Source of the DNA: Brachybacterium paraconglomeratum
GTDB lineage: Bacteria > Actinomycetota > Actinomycetes > Actinomycetales > Dermabacteraceae
Assembly (NCBI RefSeq): GCF_003994255.1
Contig: NZ_ML133851.1
Span: forward strand, 682,001 to 746,000
DNA length: 64,000 nucleotides
Direction: 5' to 3'
This document shows, piece by piece, positions 34,673-45,872 of this stretch (within the stretch, counting starts at the first letter, position 1; every line of letters starts with the position of its first letter). Both the position numbers and the translations under genes were made by a program. Below the pieces are notes generated by a model, which searched no databases, was not told where the DNA came from, and was given only the letters and a program-made list of their open reading frames with translations.

Positions 34673-36076
34673 ATGCGACTGCGGACATGCGTCTGCGCGG
34701 CCTCTGCCACCCTGGCTCTGACCGCTCTCCCCTTCGCCACCACCAGCGCTCTCGCCGACGGGCCCGGCGATGCCGCCGAGAGCACGGACGCCGCCCCCGC
34801 GGACGACGACCCCGCGACGGGCACCGTGGACGGGACGATCACGCCCGGGGCCACCACCACCCTCACCGCCCCCTCCGAGACTTCCGAGGAAGTCGCCTCC
34901 CCCGAGGGTGAGGAGCCCCCCGAGCAGGACGAGGACTCGAAGATTCCTGCCGAGGAGACCCCGGACTACAAGGCGGACGGCGCCCCAAACGATCCCGAGG
35001 TCACCGAGGAGCTGGAGCAGTCGCCGGAGGAGCACGAGGCATCGGGGGAAGCCAAGGACGAGGGCTCTACGACCTCGACCTCTCCCTACGCCGACCCGCA
35101 GGGCGGGAAGATCACGACGAGGGAGTCCGGGACGCCGACGAAACCCGGTGGCACGGACGATCCCCCGGTGACGTCAACCGAGACCGAGACCGAGACCGCG
35201 ACCGAGACCGAGACCGCGACCGAGACCGACGGCTCCGCCACCTGCGACGACGGCAGCGACGACACCGAGGGAGACACCTCCGCTGAGGAGCCCAAGCGCA
35301 CCGTCAGGGGCGCTCTTGTCCCCCGCCCGATCGCGCAGCAGAGCGCGACGGCCAAGCCCCAGAAGTCCCAGAGCCCGACCGCGAGCACCGGCACCGACGG
35401 CGACGCCACGGACTGCCCCTGCAACTGCCCCACCGATTCCGGGGGCGACGGCTCGGACGATTCCACCGACGGCGAGGAGTCGGACGACGCGTCGGACACG
35501 TCGACCGACGAGGACACCACGGACGAGGGCGATGACACCTCGACCGGCGGAGGCAACGGCGAGACGACCGACGACGAGAAGACCACCCCCGTGCCGGACC
35601 AGGGAGCCACTCCGACCGCGAGCCCCTCGGCCACCCCGGAGATGTCCGAGCCGTCGACGCCCGCGCAGCCGGCCCCCGAGCCGAAGCGGCGCGCACAGCC
35701 GCTTCCGGCTCCCCCGCCGAGCGAGGAGCCCGAGCCCACCGCGGAGCCGGCCCCCGAGCCGGCCCCGGGGACCCCTTCCGAGACCCCGGTCGAGGAGCCC
35801 GAGACGACCGCCGAGTCGAGCACCACCGAGGAGACCGAGGTCGCCGGCGTCGGCACCGAGGAGCCCAGCACTCCGGCGCCGCAGGCCGCACAGCCCACGT
35901 CCTCCGGCGACGGCGGCCCCGTGGTGCGCCTGTTCAACGCGATCTCCGACGACTCGAGCACGGCCTTCGGCCAGATGCGTCAGGTCCTGATCGCCGCGCT
36001 CGCGATCGGCTTCCTCACCACCGCCGGCTTCGTCGGCGCGACCTGGCACTCGCGCCGCAGCAACCACCGCCGCTGA
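34673..36076 (+). CDS. Secreted, disordered, acidic surface protein with a C-terminal membrane anchor
   Basis: A 467-residue protein with a signal peptide (MRLRTCVCAASATLALTALP, cleavage near ALADG), then about 380 residues of low-complexity Glu/Asp/Thr/Ser/Pro sequence, and a C-terminal membrane helix (about 437-457, VLIAALAIGFLTTAGFVGA) with a basic tail (HSRRSNHRR). There is no LPXTG motif, so it is membrane- rather than sortase-anchored. Notable are TE dipeptide repeats near residues 170-185 and a cysteine cluster TDCPCNCPTDS near residue 245 in otherwise cysteine-poor sequence. ATG 34673 is preferred over 34652 because the signal peptide starts there and GGGGGCAGG precedes it. Function unknown; probably a cell-envelope stalk. 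Confidence 0.75.
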   Translation: MRLRTCVCAASATLALTALPFATTSALADGPGDAAESTDAAPADDDPATGTVDGTITPGATTTLTAPSETSEEVASPEGEEPPEQDEDSKIPAEETPDYKADGAPNDPEVTEELEQSPEEHEASGEAKDEGSTTSTSPYADPQGGKITTRESGTPTKPGGTDDPPVTSTETETETATETETATETDGSATCDDGSDDTEGDTSAEEPKRTVRGALVPRPIAQQSATAKPQKSQSPTASTGTDGDATDCPCNCPTDSGGDGSDDSTDGEESDDASDTSTDEDTTDEGDDTSTGGGNGETTDDEKTTPVPDQGATPTASPSATPEMSEPSTPAQPAPEPKRRAQPLPAPPPSEEPEPTAEPAPEPAPGTPSETPVEEPETTAESSTTEETEVAGVGTEEPSTPAPQAAQPTSSGDGGPVVRLFNAISDDSSTAFGQMRQVLIAALAIGFLTTAGFVGATWHSRRSNHRR

Positions 36077-36148
36077 CCCGTCGGCCCACGGCCGGACAGG
36101 CGCGCCGCCGCTGAGCAGGTGCTACCGCCGGCGGGCGGGCTCCACCGC

Positions 36149-36664
36149 TCAGCGCTGGGCGAGCAACTCGCGCACGCGCTGCAGGATCCCCGGCACGGCG
36201 CGCTCCATCTCCGTCACCGTGCGGTCGAAGGCCGCCTGCCCCTCGTACCAGGGGTCCTCGACGACGAGCTCGGTCTCCGGGCGCCCCTCCGCCCCCGGCT
36301 CGAAGGCGCGCCACATCGTGATCGACGGCGGCGTCGCGCCCTCGGGGGCCTGATCGGCCATGCGACGCATCGTCTGGGCGTGCTCGGGCGTCATCGCCAG
36401 CACGAGATCCCAGGCCATCAGCTCGGTGAGGTGGATGGTGCGGGCGGTGTGCTCGAAGGGACGCGGATAGCCAGCGCGCTCCAGCGAGAGCTCGATCCGG
36501 TCGTCCATCGGCATCCCCTCCACCTCCCAGGTGGTCCCGGCCGAGCCGACCTCGACCTCTGAGTCGAGGCCCTCGAGCTCGAGGGCGCGGCGCAGCACCA
36601 CCGCGGCGGCCGGGGAGCGGCAGACGTTGCCGGTGCACACGGTGAGGAGTCGGAGCGGCTTCAT
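36149..36664 (-). CDS. Low-molecular-weight protein tyrosine phosphatase
   Basis: A 171-residue phosphatase. The P-loop Cys10-Thr-Gly-Asn-Val-Cys-Arg16-Ser17 is at the N-terminus, and the general acid Asp137 is in VVEDPWYEG. Relatives either dephosphorylate BY-kinases in polysaccharide export or are secreted; no such kinase is adjacent here. The start codon is preceded by a G-run (GGGGGG), with CACAAT just upstream on the minus strand, which may mean a leaderless or near-leaderless mRNA. Confidence 0.9.
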   Translation of the reverse strand: MKPLRLLTVCTGNVCRSPAAAVVLRRALELEGLDSEVEVGSAGTTWEVEGMPMDDRIELSLERAGYPRPFEHTARTIHLTELMAWDLVLAMTPEHAQTMRRMADQAPEGATPPSITMWRAFEPGAEGRPETELVVEDPWYEGQAAFDRTVTEMERAVPGILQRVRELLAQR

Positions 36665-36717
36665 CCCCCCATTGTGTCAACCTCCAGGCGGTGAGAGCGT
36701 GGAACCGCCGATCGCCG

Positions 36718-36723
36718 TACACT
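36718..36723 (+). promoter_or_regulatory. Candidate -10 box upstream of a GNAT gene
   Basis: TACACT fits TANNNT, 98 bases ahead of ATG 36821, in the divergent region between the tyrosine phosphatase and the acetyltransferase. No -35 is evident. Confidence 0.3.
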
Positions 36724-36820
36724 GTGAGGCGGAGTGCATGCGGTTCTCGGGTCAGCACGAGAGCATGATCGCCAGGGCACCACGCCCGTGACCACGCCAC
36801 CACGGCTCAGGAGGACACCG

Positions 36821-37306
36821 ATGGCCGAAATCATCCGCGCCCACGACGAGGACTGGTCGCTCGTGCGGGAGATCCGACTCCGTTCGCTCAGCACGGACCC
36901 CAGCGCCTTCGGGCAGAGCTGGGAGAAGGAGTCCACCTACGAGGACTCCGTCTGGGAGCAGCGCGTCTCGGACGCCGCCTGGTTCCTCGCGGTCGAAGGT
37001 GATCAGCCCGTCGCGGTCGTCGCCGTCCGCCAGGAGGACGACTCCCCCGCCAACGAGCGGGAGCTGCAGGCCATGTGGGTCACCCCGGGATCGCGCCACT
37101 CCGGCATCGCCGGCCGCCTCGCGGAGGCCGTGTTCGAGTGGGCCCGCGAGGACGGCGCCGACACTGTCACCCTCTACGTCGGCCCCGAGAACACCGGCGC
37201 CCGGGCCCTCTACGAGAGCCTCGGCTTCTCCGACAGCGGCGAGCGCTGGCAGATCGTCGAGGACGATCCCGATGGCGCCTGGCTGAAGATGACCCGCGGC
37301 CTCTGA
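36821..37306 (+). CDS. GNAT-family N-acetyltransferase
   Basis: A 161-residue acetyl-CoA-dependent acetyltransferase. The acetyl-CoA pyrophosphate loop is seen around MWVTPGSRHSGIAGRLAEAV (motif A), and the motif B region is LYVGPENTGARALYESLGF. The substrate is unknown. CAGGAGGA lies directly ahead of ATG 36821. The next gene starts five bases after its stop, so the two are co-transcribed, followed by another GNAT gene. Confidence 0.88.
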   Translation: MAEIIRAHDEDWSLVREIRLRSLSTDPSAFGQSWEKESTYEDSVWEQRVSDAAWFLAVEGDQPVAVVAVRQEDDSPANERELQAMWVTPGSRHSGIAGRLAEAVFEWAREDGADTVTLYVGPENTGARALYESLGFSDSGERWQIVEDDPDGAWLKMTRGL

Positions 37307-37311
37307 GGCCC

Positions 37312-38418
37312 GTGCGCATCCCCGCGCCCCTCTCCTTCGCCCGCTCCGCGCTGCGTCACGACGCCGCCGGGGCGGGCTCCGACCGTCCCCACTGGGCGGC
37401 GCGCGCAGAGGACGTGAAGAACCGCCTCGTCGGCAGCACCCTGCGCCGTCTGCACTGGGACCTGCGCCTGCAGCCCTTCCACGGATACGGCTCGGCGACG
37501 CAGGCACGGGTCCTGGCGAAGGTGCTGTACGCCTCCCCCCGCACCTCCGCGGACTTCCACGACCAGCCCGTCCACGACATGCGGACCGTCGCGGTGCGCG
37601 GCTGGCGGAACTTCACCAGCCAGGTCGCGCCGCACCGCACCGTCCACATCCGCCTCGGCGGCGAGGAGTTCACGGTGCGGGCGGACCGCTCCGGCATCGT
37701 CGATGCGACCCTCGAGGTGTCCCTGAGCCCCGGCAAACACCAGGCGGTGCTGTGGACGGTCCCCGGCAACGAGGTCACGGCCGACGTCACGATCGTCCCG
37801 CCCGAGGCGCGCGTGGGCATGGTCAGCGACATCGACGACACCGTGATGGTCACGTGGCTGCCCCGTCCCCTGCTGGCCTTCTGGAACGCCTTCGTGGTCC
37901 ACCAGTCCTCCCGCCAGGTCGTCCCCGGGATGCCGATGCTGTACCAGCGCCTGGCGCGGGAGCACCCGCACATGCCGGTGTTCTACCTGTCCACGGGCGC
38001 GTGGAACGTGTTCCCCGTGCTCAAGCGCTTCCTCTACCGCAACGGCTATCCGGACGGGCCGCTGCTGCTGACGGACTGGGGCCCCACCCACACCGGCTTC
38101 TTCCGCTCCGGCCCCGAGCACAAGACACGCTCGCTCGAGCGCCTCGCCGCCGCGTACCCGGACGTCCGCTGGATCCTCGTCGGCGACGACGGTCAGCACG
38201 ACCCCTCGCTCTACGCCGCCTTCGCCGAGCGGCACCCGGAGCTCGTCGAGTCGATCCTGATCCGCCAGCTCACCGAGCCCGAGCAGCTCCTCGCCCACGG
38301 CACCCTGCGCCCGCTGGTCGGCTCCAGCCCCGGCGGCCGGGGACCGCTCGCCCTCGCCGCCCCGAACGGCCACGGTCTGCTCGCCGCCCTGCAGCGACAC
38401 GGGAGGATGTCCCGGTGA
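37312..38418 (+). CDS. App1-type phosphatidate phosphatase-like protein (DUF2183)
   Basis: A 368-residue protein of the App1/DUF2183 family. The HAD-like catalytic motif Asp173-Ile-Asp175-Asp-Thr is in MVSDIDDTVMVTWLPR, and a later conserved segment reads WILVGDDGQHDPSLY. The yeast App1 enzyme dephosphorylates phosphatidate; bacterial members are uncharacterised. A basic N-terminal region (about 1-90) may associate with membrane. GTG 37312 is behind TGAGG. It overlaps the following GNAT gene by four bases (GTGA), and the three genes 36821-39014 form one operon. Confidence 0.88.
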   Translation: MRIPAPLSFARSALRHDAAGAGSDRPHWAARAEDVKNRLVGSTLRRLHWDLRLQPFHGYGSATQARVLAKVLYASPRTSADFHDQPVHDMRTVAVRGWRNFTSQVAPHRTVHIRLGGEEFTVRADRSGIVDATLEVSLSPGKHQAVLWTVPGNEVTADVTIVPPEARVGMVSDIDDTVMVTWLPRPLLAFWNAFVVHQSSRQVVPGMPMLYQRLAREHPHMPVFYLSTGAWNVFPVLKRFLYRNGYPDGPLLLTDWGPTHTGFFRSGPEHKTRSLERLAAAYPDVRWILVGDDGQHDPSLYAAFAERHPELVESILIRQLTEPEQLLAHGTLRPLVGSSPGGRGPLALAAPNGHGLLAALQRHGRMSR

Positions 38419-39014
38419 TCTCCCTGCGACCCGCCGCCGAGCCGGACGTCCCCCGGATCGTGGAGCTGGTCCAGGCCGCGTACCGCGGCCAGGGCGGCTG
38501 GACCACCGAGGCGCACCTCGTTGACGGCCACCGCACCGACGCCGCGGAGGTCCGCGCGATGCTCGCCGACCCCGCGGTGACGCTGCTGGTCGCGACCGGG
38601 GACGGGAACGGCGCGGACGACGGAGGAACGGGCCTCGAGCGCGGGAGCTCCGCCGAGCGCGTGCTCGGATGCTGCTACACCCGCCGCGAGGCGCCCGACG
38701 AGCACGGAGCGGTCCGGGCCGAGCTCGGGCTGTTCGCGGTCGACCCCGCCGCGCAGGGCGCGGGGCTCGGCGGGCGTCTGCTCGAGGCGCAGGCGGCCTC
38801 CCTCGCGGCCGACGGGGTGGACGTGCTGATGATCCAGGTGCTCCAGTCGCGTCCCGAGCTGCACCGCTGGTACGAGCGCCACGGCTTCACCCGCACCGGG
38901 CAGGCCGTGCCCTTCGCGGGCGATGCGGCGCTGTTGAAGGTCGAGGGCCTCGCGATGGACATCATGGAGCGCCCGCTGCCCGTCGAGGACCGGATCGCCC
39001 GCCCCTCCGCGTGA
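38415..39014 (+). CDS. GNAT-family N-acetyltransferase
   Basis: A 199-residue acetyltransferase. Motif A is LFAVDPAAQGAGLGGRLLEA, with motif B around LHRWYERHGFTRTGQAVPF. The start GTG overlaps the DUF2183 stop (GTGA), and GGGAGGA precedes it. A Gly/Asp-rich insert (about residues 57-80) is unusual for the fold and looks like a surface loop. Substrate unknown; third gene of the 36821-39014 operon. Confidence 0.88.
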   Translation: MISLRPAAEPDVPRIVELVQAAYRGQGGWTTEAHLVDGHRTDAAEVRAMLADPAVTLLVATGDGNGADDGGTGLERGSSAERVLGCCYTRREAPDEHGAVRAELGLFAVDPAAQGAGLGGRLLEAQAASLAADGVDVLMIQVLQSRPELHRWYERHGFTRTGQAVPFAGDAALLKVEGLAMDIMERPLPVEDRIARPSA

Positions 39015-39084
39015 GCCCGGCGCCCGGCCCCCGGAGCACGAAGCCCGATCGCGAGCACCCGGCCGGTGCCGCGGCCTGCGCACC

Positions 39085-39126
39085 GCACACCGCAGACCGC
39101 ACACCGCACACCGCACACCGCACACC
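39085..39126. repeat. Heptamer tandem array (GCACACC, six units)
   Basis: Six consecutive 7-base units, five GCACACC and one GCAGACC (39092-39098). The unit length is not a multiple of three, so the array is non-coding in character. It is a potential slippage site. Confidence 0.85.
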
Positions 39127-39129
39127 GAA

Positions 39130-39178
39130 AGGCGTATTTCGACCGGTATGGCTCTCCCATAGCGGTCGAAATACGCCT
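39130..39178. repeat. Long inverted repeat (16 bp plus 5 bp stem)
   Basis: AGGCGTATTTCGACCG (39130-39145) pairs perfectly with 39163-39178. After one G/G mismatch the stem continues as TATGG/CCATA around loop CTCTC. The AT content is far higher than in the surrounding DNA. It lies between convergent genes and could act as a bidirectional terminator or be a dispersed palindromic element. Confidence 0.8.
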
Positions 39179-39339
39179 CTCGGTGCGAGGCCACGACCGT
39201 CGGAAGCCAGACAGGCCCCGCCCCACCCGACCGACGCAGGGACCCGGCCGACATGACGACGGGGCCGGGCGGGGCGTCTGCCCTTCCCGGCCCCGTCGGC
39301 CGCCGCGAAGACGCGGCCCGGGGGTGACGTGCTTCCGGC

Positions 39340-42168
<2,829 letters not shown>

Positions 42169-42346
42169 AGGGCCTCCTGGGGTCGGCACGCCGACGGACG
42201 GCCGCCTGCCGACGCGCCGAAGGCGCGCTCAGGGCGACCGCGTCGGCGCGGAACGAACGGGCACAGACTACAGGCGCTCGCAGCGGAGCCGTCCCGGTCC
42301 TCACTGGGCGGACAGCACGCGGGCGGGCGCGTCGGTCGCAGAGGGG

Positions 42347-42378
42347 GCGGCCGACGGACGCTGGATCCCGTCGGCCGC
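42347..42378 (-). terminator. Terminator after the ehu operon
   Basis: Perfect 11-bp stem GCGGCCGACGG/CCGTCGGCCGC (42347-42357 with 42368-42378), ten-base loop, starting seven bases past the ehuA stop on the minus strand. Confidence 0.6.
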
Positions 42379-42384
42379 ACCCGC

Positions 42385-43182
42385 TCAGAGCACCGCGCGG
42401 AGGAAGTCGCGGGTGCGCTGGTGCGCGGGCTCGGAGAAGATCTGCGCGGGAGGGCCCTCCTCCACGATCGAGCCCTGGTCGAACATCATCACGCGGTCGG
42501 AGACGTCGCGGGCGAACTGCATCTCGTGGGTGACGATGAGCATCGAGATGTCGGTCTCCGCGGCGATGTCCTTCAGCACTGCGAGCACCTCACCCACCAG
42601 CTCGGGATCCAGCGCCGAGGTCACCTCGTCCAGCAGCAGGATCTCGGGGTCCATCGCGAGCGCGCGGGCGATCGCGACGCGCTGCTGCTGGCCGCCGGAG
42701 AGCTGCGAGGGCTTCATGTCCCGCTTCTCACCCATCCCCACCTTCGCCAGCAGCCCCTCGGCCTTCGAGACCGCGTCGGCCCGGGAGAGGCCCTTCACGT
42801 GGATCGGCGCCTCGACGATGTTCTCCAGCACCGTCATGTTCGGGAAGAGGTTGAAGTGCTGGAACACCATCCCGATGTCCGTGGTGGTGCGGCGCCGGCG
42901 CTTGTCCGGGATGCGCACCCGCTTCCCTCCCTTCTCCTCGTACTGCAGCGGCACGCCGCCGACGTGGATGTAGCCGCCGGTGAGCTCCTCGAGGGTCATC
43001 ACCAGGCGAAGGATCGTGGTCTTGCCCGAGCCCGAGGGGCCGATGAGGGTGACCCGCTCCCCGCGGGAGACGGTGAAGTCCAGGCCCTGCAGGACGGTGT
43101 TGTCGCCGAACCGCTTCAGGACGTCGCGGAACTCGATGTGGGGCGCGCTCCCGGCGGCGGGCGCGGCGGTGTTCTCAGGCAA
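42385..43182 (-). CDS. ehuA: Ectoine/hydroxyectoine-type ABC transporter ATPase
   Basis: A 265-residue ATPase of the polar amino acid (PAAT) importer group. Walker A is GPSGSGKTT, the Q-loop lies in MVFQHFNLFPNMTVL, the signature is LSGGQQQR and Walker B is ILLLDEVTSALD. The segment KRVRIPDKRRRRTTTDIG before the Q-loop is typical of EhuA. It overlaps the end of ehuD by eight bases. The operon order on the minus strand is ehuB-ehuC-ehuD-ehuA. The substrate assignment to ectoines rests mainly on the binding protein. Confidence 0.86.
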   Translation of the reverse strand: MPENTAAPAAGSAPHIEFRDVLKRFGDNTVLQGLDFTVSRGERVTLIGPSGSGKTTILRLVMTLEELTGGYIHVGGVPLQYEEKGGKRVRIPDKRRRRTTTDIGMVFQHFNLFPNMTVLENIVEAPIHVKGLSRADAVSKAEGLLAKVGMGEKRDMKPSQLSGGQQQRVAIARALAMDPEILLLDEVTSALDPELVGEVLAVLKDIAAETDISMLIVTHEMQFARDVSDRVMMFDQGSIVEEGPPAQIFSEPAHQRTRDFLRAVL

Positions 43183-43834
43183 GCTTCTTCTCCAGTTTCC
43201 GGATCAGGAGGGAGGTGGGATAGCTGGCGGCCAGGAAGATCAGGCCCGCGAGCGTGATCGCCTCGGTGTAGCGGAAGTAGGTCGAGCCGTAGTTCTGCGC
43301 GACCCGCACCAGCTCGGGGATGTAGATGACCACGAAGAACGGGGTCTCCTTGAACATCGAGATCGCATAGTTGCCGAGCGCCGGCAGGGTGTTGCGGATC
43401 GCCTGCGGCACCACGACCGCCCGCCACGTGCGCAGTCGCGGCAGGGACAGCGCGGTGGCCGCCTCCCACTGGCCCGTCGGCACCGAGTCGATCCCGGCGC
43501 GGTACACCTCGGCCATGTAGGTCGTGTAGTGGATGCCGAGCACCCAGATGCCGATGGCGAGGGTCGAGTCGATGTACGGGGAGAGCACGAGGTTCGCGAA
43601 CACGAGCTGGACCACCAGCGGCGTCATCCGGATGAACTCCACCACCCAGGTGAAGGGCGTGGCGATCGCGGTGGGGGCGGTGCGGCGGATGATCGCGACG
43701 GCCAGGCCGAGCACGAGCGCGATGAGGGTGCCGAGCACCGTCGCGATCAGCGTGATCTTCAGGCCCTCGAGCAGGAGCGAGGGCAGGACGGCGGCGGCGT
43801 GGCTCCAGTCCCACCAGGACGTGGACGGGTTCAT
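43175..43834 (-). CDS. ehuD: Ectoine/hydroxyectoine-type ABC transporter permease EhuD
   Basis: A 219-residue permease of the PAAT/HisMQ type with five membrane segments. The family hallmark FIRMTPLVVQLVF and the EAA-like loop (AEVYRAGIDSVPTGQWEAA) are clear. It starts inside the end of ehuC with a four-base ATGA overlap and its 3' end overlaps ehuA. EhuC and EhuD form the heterodimeric channel. Confidence 0.86.
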   Translation of the reverse strand: MNPSTSWWDWSHAAAVLPSLLLEGLKITLIATVLGTLIALVLGLAVAIIRRTAPTAIATPFTWVVEFIRMTPLVVQLVFANLVLSPYIDSTLAIGIWVLGIHYTTYMAEVYRAGIDSVPTGQWEAATALSLPRLRTWRAVVVPQAIRNTLPALGNYAISMFKETPFFVVIYIPELVRVAQNYGSTYFRYTEAITLAGLIFLAASYPTSLLIRKLEKKLA

Positions 43835-44607
43835 GCCACGGCTCCTTCCTTGGTGTTCGCTCCGGGCGCCTGGAAGAGCGCGCGCCAGGAGGAGCTGAGG
43901 GCGGGGCCGCGTCCGATCTTGTGCTTCGCTCGGATCTCCAGGCCGTTCATGATGATCACGATGACCCAGGCGATCAGGTAGTAGGCCAGCAGCGCGAAGA
44001 GATAGGCGAACCAGGTGCCCGTCCGGTCACGGACCTGCTCGACCTGGAAGAAGAGGTCGTACAGCGAGACGGTGCCGACGATCGCGCTGCCCTTGAGCAG
44101 CTGGATCCAGAGGTTGGACAGGGAGGGCAGCATGAGCGCCCACGCCTGCGGGATCACGATCCGGAACATGCCACGGGCGGGGCTGAGGCTCAGCGCGCTG
44201 ATCGCCTCGTACTGCCCCTTGGGCACCGAGCCGATCGATCCGCGCACCACCTCGGCGCCGTAGGCCCCGTAGTTCAGCCCCAGCGCGAGCACGCCGATGA
44301 GCAGCGGCTCGAGCTGGAAGCCGAAGGGATAGGGCAGCGCCGGCAGCACGAACGCCAGCCAGAACAGCTGGACCACGAGCGAGGTGCCGCGGAAGAACTC
44401 CACGAAGATGCGCGCGACCACGCGCACCGCGGAGAACTTCACGACCTGCGCGATGCCGAACACGAACGAGATCAGCAGCGCGAGCAGGCCGCCGAGGATC
44501 GTCGCGAGCACCGTGATCTGCAGGCCCTGCAGGATCTGCGGCGAGCGGTCGAACAGGATCTGCAGGTTCGGCCCGAGGTCCTGGAAGAAGCCGATCACGC
44601 CGTCCAT
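43831..44607 (-). CDS. ehuC: Ectoine/hydroxyectoine-type ABC transporter permease EhuC
   Basis: A 258-residue PAAT permease. Signatures are EFFRGTSLVVQLFWLAFVLP and AEVVRGSIGSVPKGQYEAI. The C-terminal 30 residues (KIGRGPALSSSWRALFQAPG onward) extend beyond the usual family end and are cytoplasmic. Start: ATG 44607 behind GAGG at five bases; GTG 44613 is also possible. Translationally coupled to ehuD. Confidence 0.85.
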   Translation of the reverse strand: MDGVIGFFQDLGPNLQILFDRSPQILQGLQITVLATILGGLLALLISFVFGIAQVVKFSAVRVVARIFVEFFRGTSLVVQLFWLAFVLPALPYPFGFQLEPLLIGVLALGLNYGAYGAEVVRGSIGSVPKGQYEAISALSLSPARGMFRIVIPQAWALMLPSLSNLWIQLLKGSAIVGTVSLYDLFFQVEQVRDRTGTWFAYLFALLAYYLIAWVIVIIMNGLEIRAKHKIGRGPALSSSWRALFQAPGANTKEGAVA

Positions 44608-44653
44608 CGGCACCTCGCCTCACGGGCCGGGGCGTCCTGGAAGGGTGCGAGGC

Positions 44654-45607
44654 TCACTGCAGGGAGGAGAGATCGCCCGAGCAGAGGATCTCGGCGGTCA
44701 TCTCCTCCGGCGGCAGCTCCTGCTCGCCGAAGCCGAACTCGCCGACGATGGAGAGGTACCGCTCGGGATCGGCGATGATCTCGGCGAGCTTCTCGTTGTA
44801 GGCGTCCAGCAGCGAGGTGTCCTCCTGACGGAACACGGTGCCGCCGGCGCCGACCTGCTTCACGCCGTCGATCTCCTGCACGAAGCTCTCGGTGACCTCG
44901 ACGTCGTCGACGGTGTTGTCCGCGAGGTAGTTCAGGGAGATGGCGGTCAGGGCGAAGGCATCGGCGTTGCCGGACTTCAGCGCGTCCACGCCGTCCTGCG
45001 GGCCGCCCACCTCGATGCTGTCGAGCTCGAGGGCGGCGGCGTAGTCGGACTCGACCGCCCCGGCCATCGTCGCGACGGTCAGGCCCGAGTCCACGAAGGA
45101 GTCCATGGTCTCGAGACCCTCGGGGTTGCCCACGGGGACCATCAGCGCGGTCGTGTACTGGAACTCGGGCTCGCTGAAGGCGGCCTGCGCGCAGCGGTCG
45201 GGCAGGATCGACATCCCCGCGCTGACTGCATCGAACTGCATGCCATTCAGCCCCGGGATGAGCGAGCCCCAGTCGGTGAGCTTGCCCTCGACGGTGTCGA
45301 TGCCGAGCTCGCCGAAGATCTCGCGGTGCAGGGCGACGGTCGCGCCGATGACCTCGCCGCCCTCCTCGAAGCTGTAGGGCGCCTCGCCGGCGAAGCCGAC
45401 GGTGATGGTGCCGGCCTCCTGCAGACGGCTGAGCAGGTCCCCACCACCGCCGCCGTCGCTGCCGGACTCGCCGCCGCCGCCGGTGCTGGTGCGGCTGCAG
45501 GCGGCGAGCCCGCCGCCCAGGGCCGCGGCGGAGAGCACCAGGCCCGTGCCGCGGAAGAAGGTTCGTCGGTCGTGCGTGCTGCGGTGCGTCGTGCGGCCCA
45601 TCTGCAT
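44654..45607 (-). CDS. ehuB: Ectoine/hydroxyectoine-type ABC substrate-binding lipoprotein EhuB
   Basis: A 317-residue binding protein. The N-terminus has RR (HDRRTFFRGTG), a hydrophobic core and a lipobox ending at Cys37 (LAAC), so it is lipid-anchored and possibly Tat-exported; a Gly/Ser-rich linker follows. The mature domain matches remembered EhuB sequences in FAGEAPYSF, TDWGSLIPGLNG, AGMSILPDRCA and the C-terminal LPPEEMTAEILCSGD. Aromatic residues available for cation-pi binding of ectoine are present. ATG 45607 is behind AGAGGG. First gene of ehuBCDA. No ectoine catabolic genes (eut/doe) accompany it, which favours a role in osmoprotectant uptake. Glutamine or another polar amino acid is the alternative substrate. 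Confidence 0.8.
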   Translation of the reverse strand: MQMGRTTHRSTHDRRTFFRGTGLVLSAAALGGGLAACSRTSTGGGGESGSDGGGGGDLLSRLQEAGTITVGFAGEAPYSFEEGGEVIGATVALHREIFGELGIDTVEGKLTDWGSLIPGLNGMQFDAVSAGMSILPDRCAQAAFSEPEFQYTTALMVPVGNPEGLETMDSFVDSGLTVATMAGAVESDYAAALELDSIEVGGPQDGVDALKSGNADAFALTAISLNYLADNTVDDVEVTESFVQEIDGVKQVGAGGTVFRQEDTSLLDAYNEKLAEIIADPERYLSIVGEFGFGEQELPPEEMTAEILCSGDLSSLQ

Positions 45608-45659
45608 GGTTTCCCTCTCGCCGGGAGATCCTTGCCGTGCCCGCTCGTCGTGTCGGACA

Positions 45660-45702
45660 ATCGGATCTCTGGATATCGGATTCCTGGTCACCGTACCGGT
45701 GA
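45660..45702. promoter_or_regulatory. Candidate regulator-binding region between ehuB and gntR
   Basis: Two direct copies of ATCGGAT (45660-45666 and 45675-45681, 15 bases apart) are followed by the inverted repeat TCACCG-TAC-CGGTGA (45688-45702). The region lies in the divergent intergenic space, which is where the GntR protein would be expected to act. No experiment-like support is available. Confidence 0.45.
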
Positions 45703-45872
45703 GTCGACAGTCGTCCACGACCTGCGGCTCTTTTGTGATGGGGTCGTGATCCTTCCGCGACGCCCGTGACTGTGACAGCGATGACTCCCTCTGCGCGTGC
45801 GCCGGGGCGGGGAGGGAACGGATGATGGTGTCCTCGCACGCCCACCGGCGGCGCACCGTCACAGGAGGACCC

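Larger units (their letters stand above)
39015..39339. other. 325-base intergenic region with a 7-mer repeat array and a long inverted repeat
   Basis: No gene is supported; open frames here are repeat translations. It holds six GCACACC-type heptamers (39085-39126) directly followed by a 49-base inverted repeat (39130-39178), between the convergent GNAT and PEP carboxylase genes. Confidence 0.6.

Noticed and set aside
35170-35235. ACCGAG/ACCGCG repeats resembling a minisatellite or CRISPR-like array
   Set aside because: They are in frame and encode the Thr-Glu repeat of the surface protein. There are no spacers or cas genes.
36119-36562. A plus-strand open frame over the tyrosine phosphatase gene
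   Set aside because: Complement of a gene with an intact CxxxxxR phosphatase loop; its translation is low-complexity.
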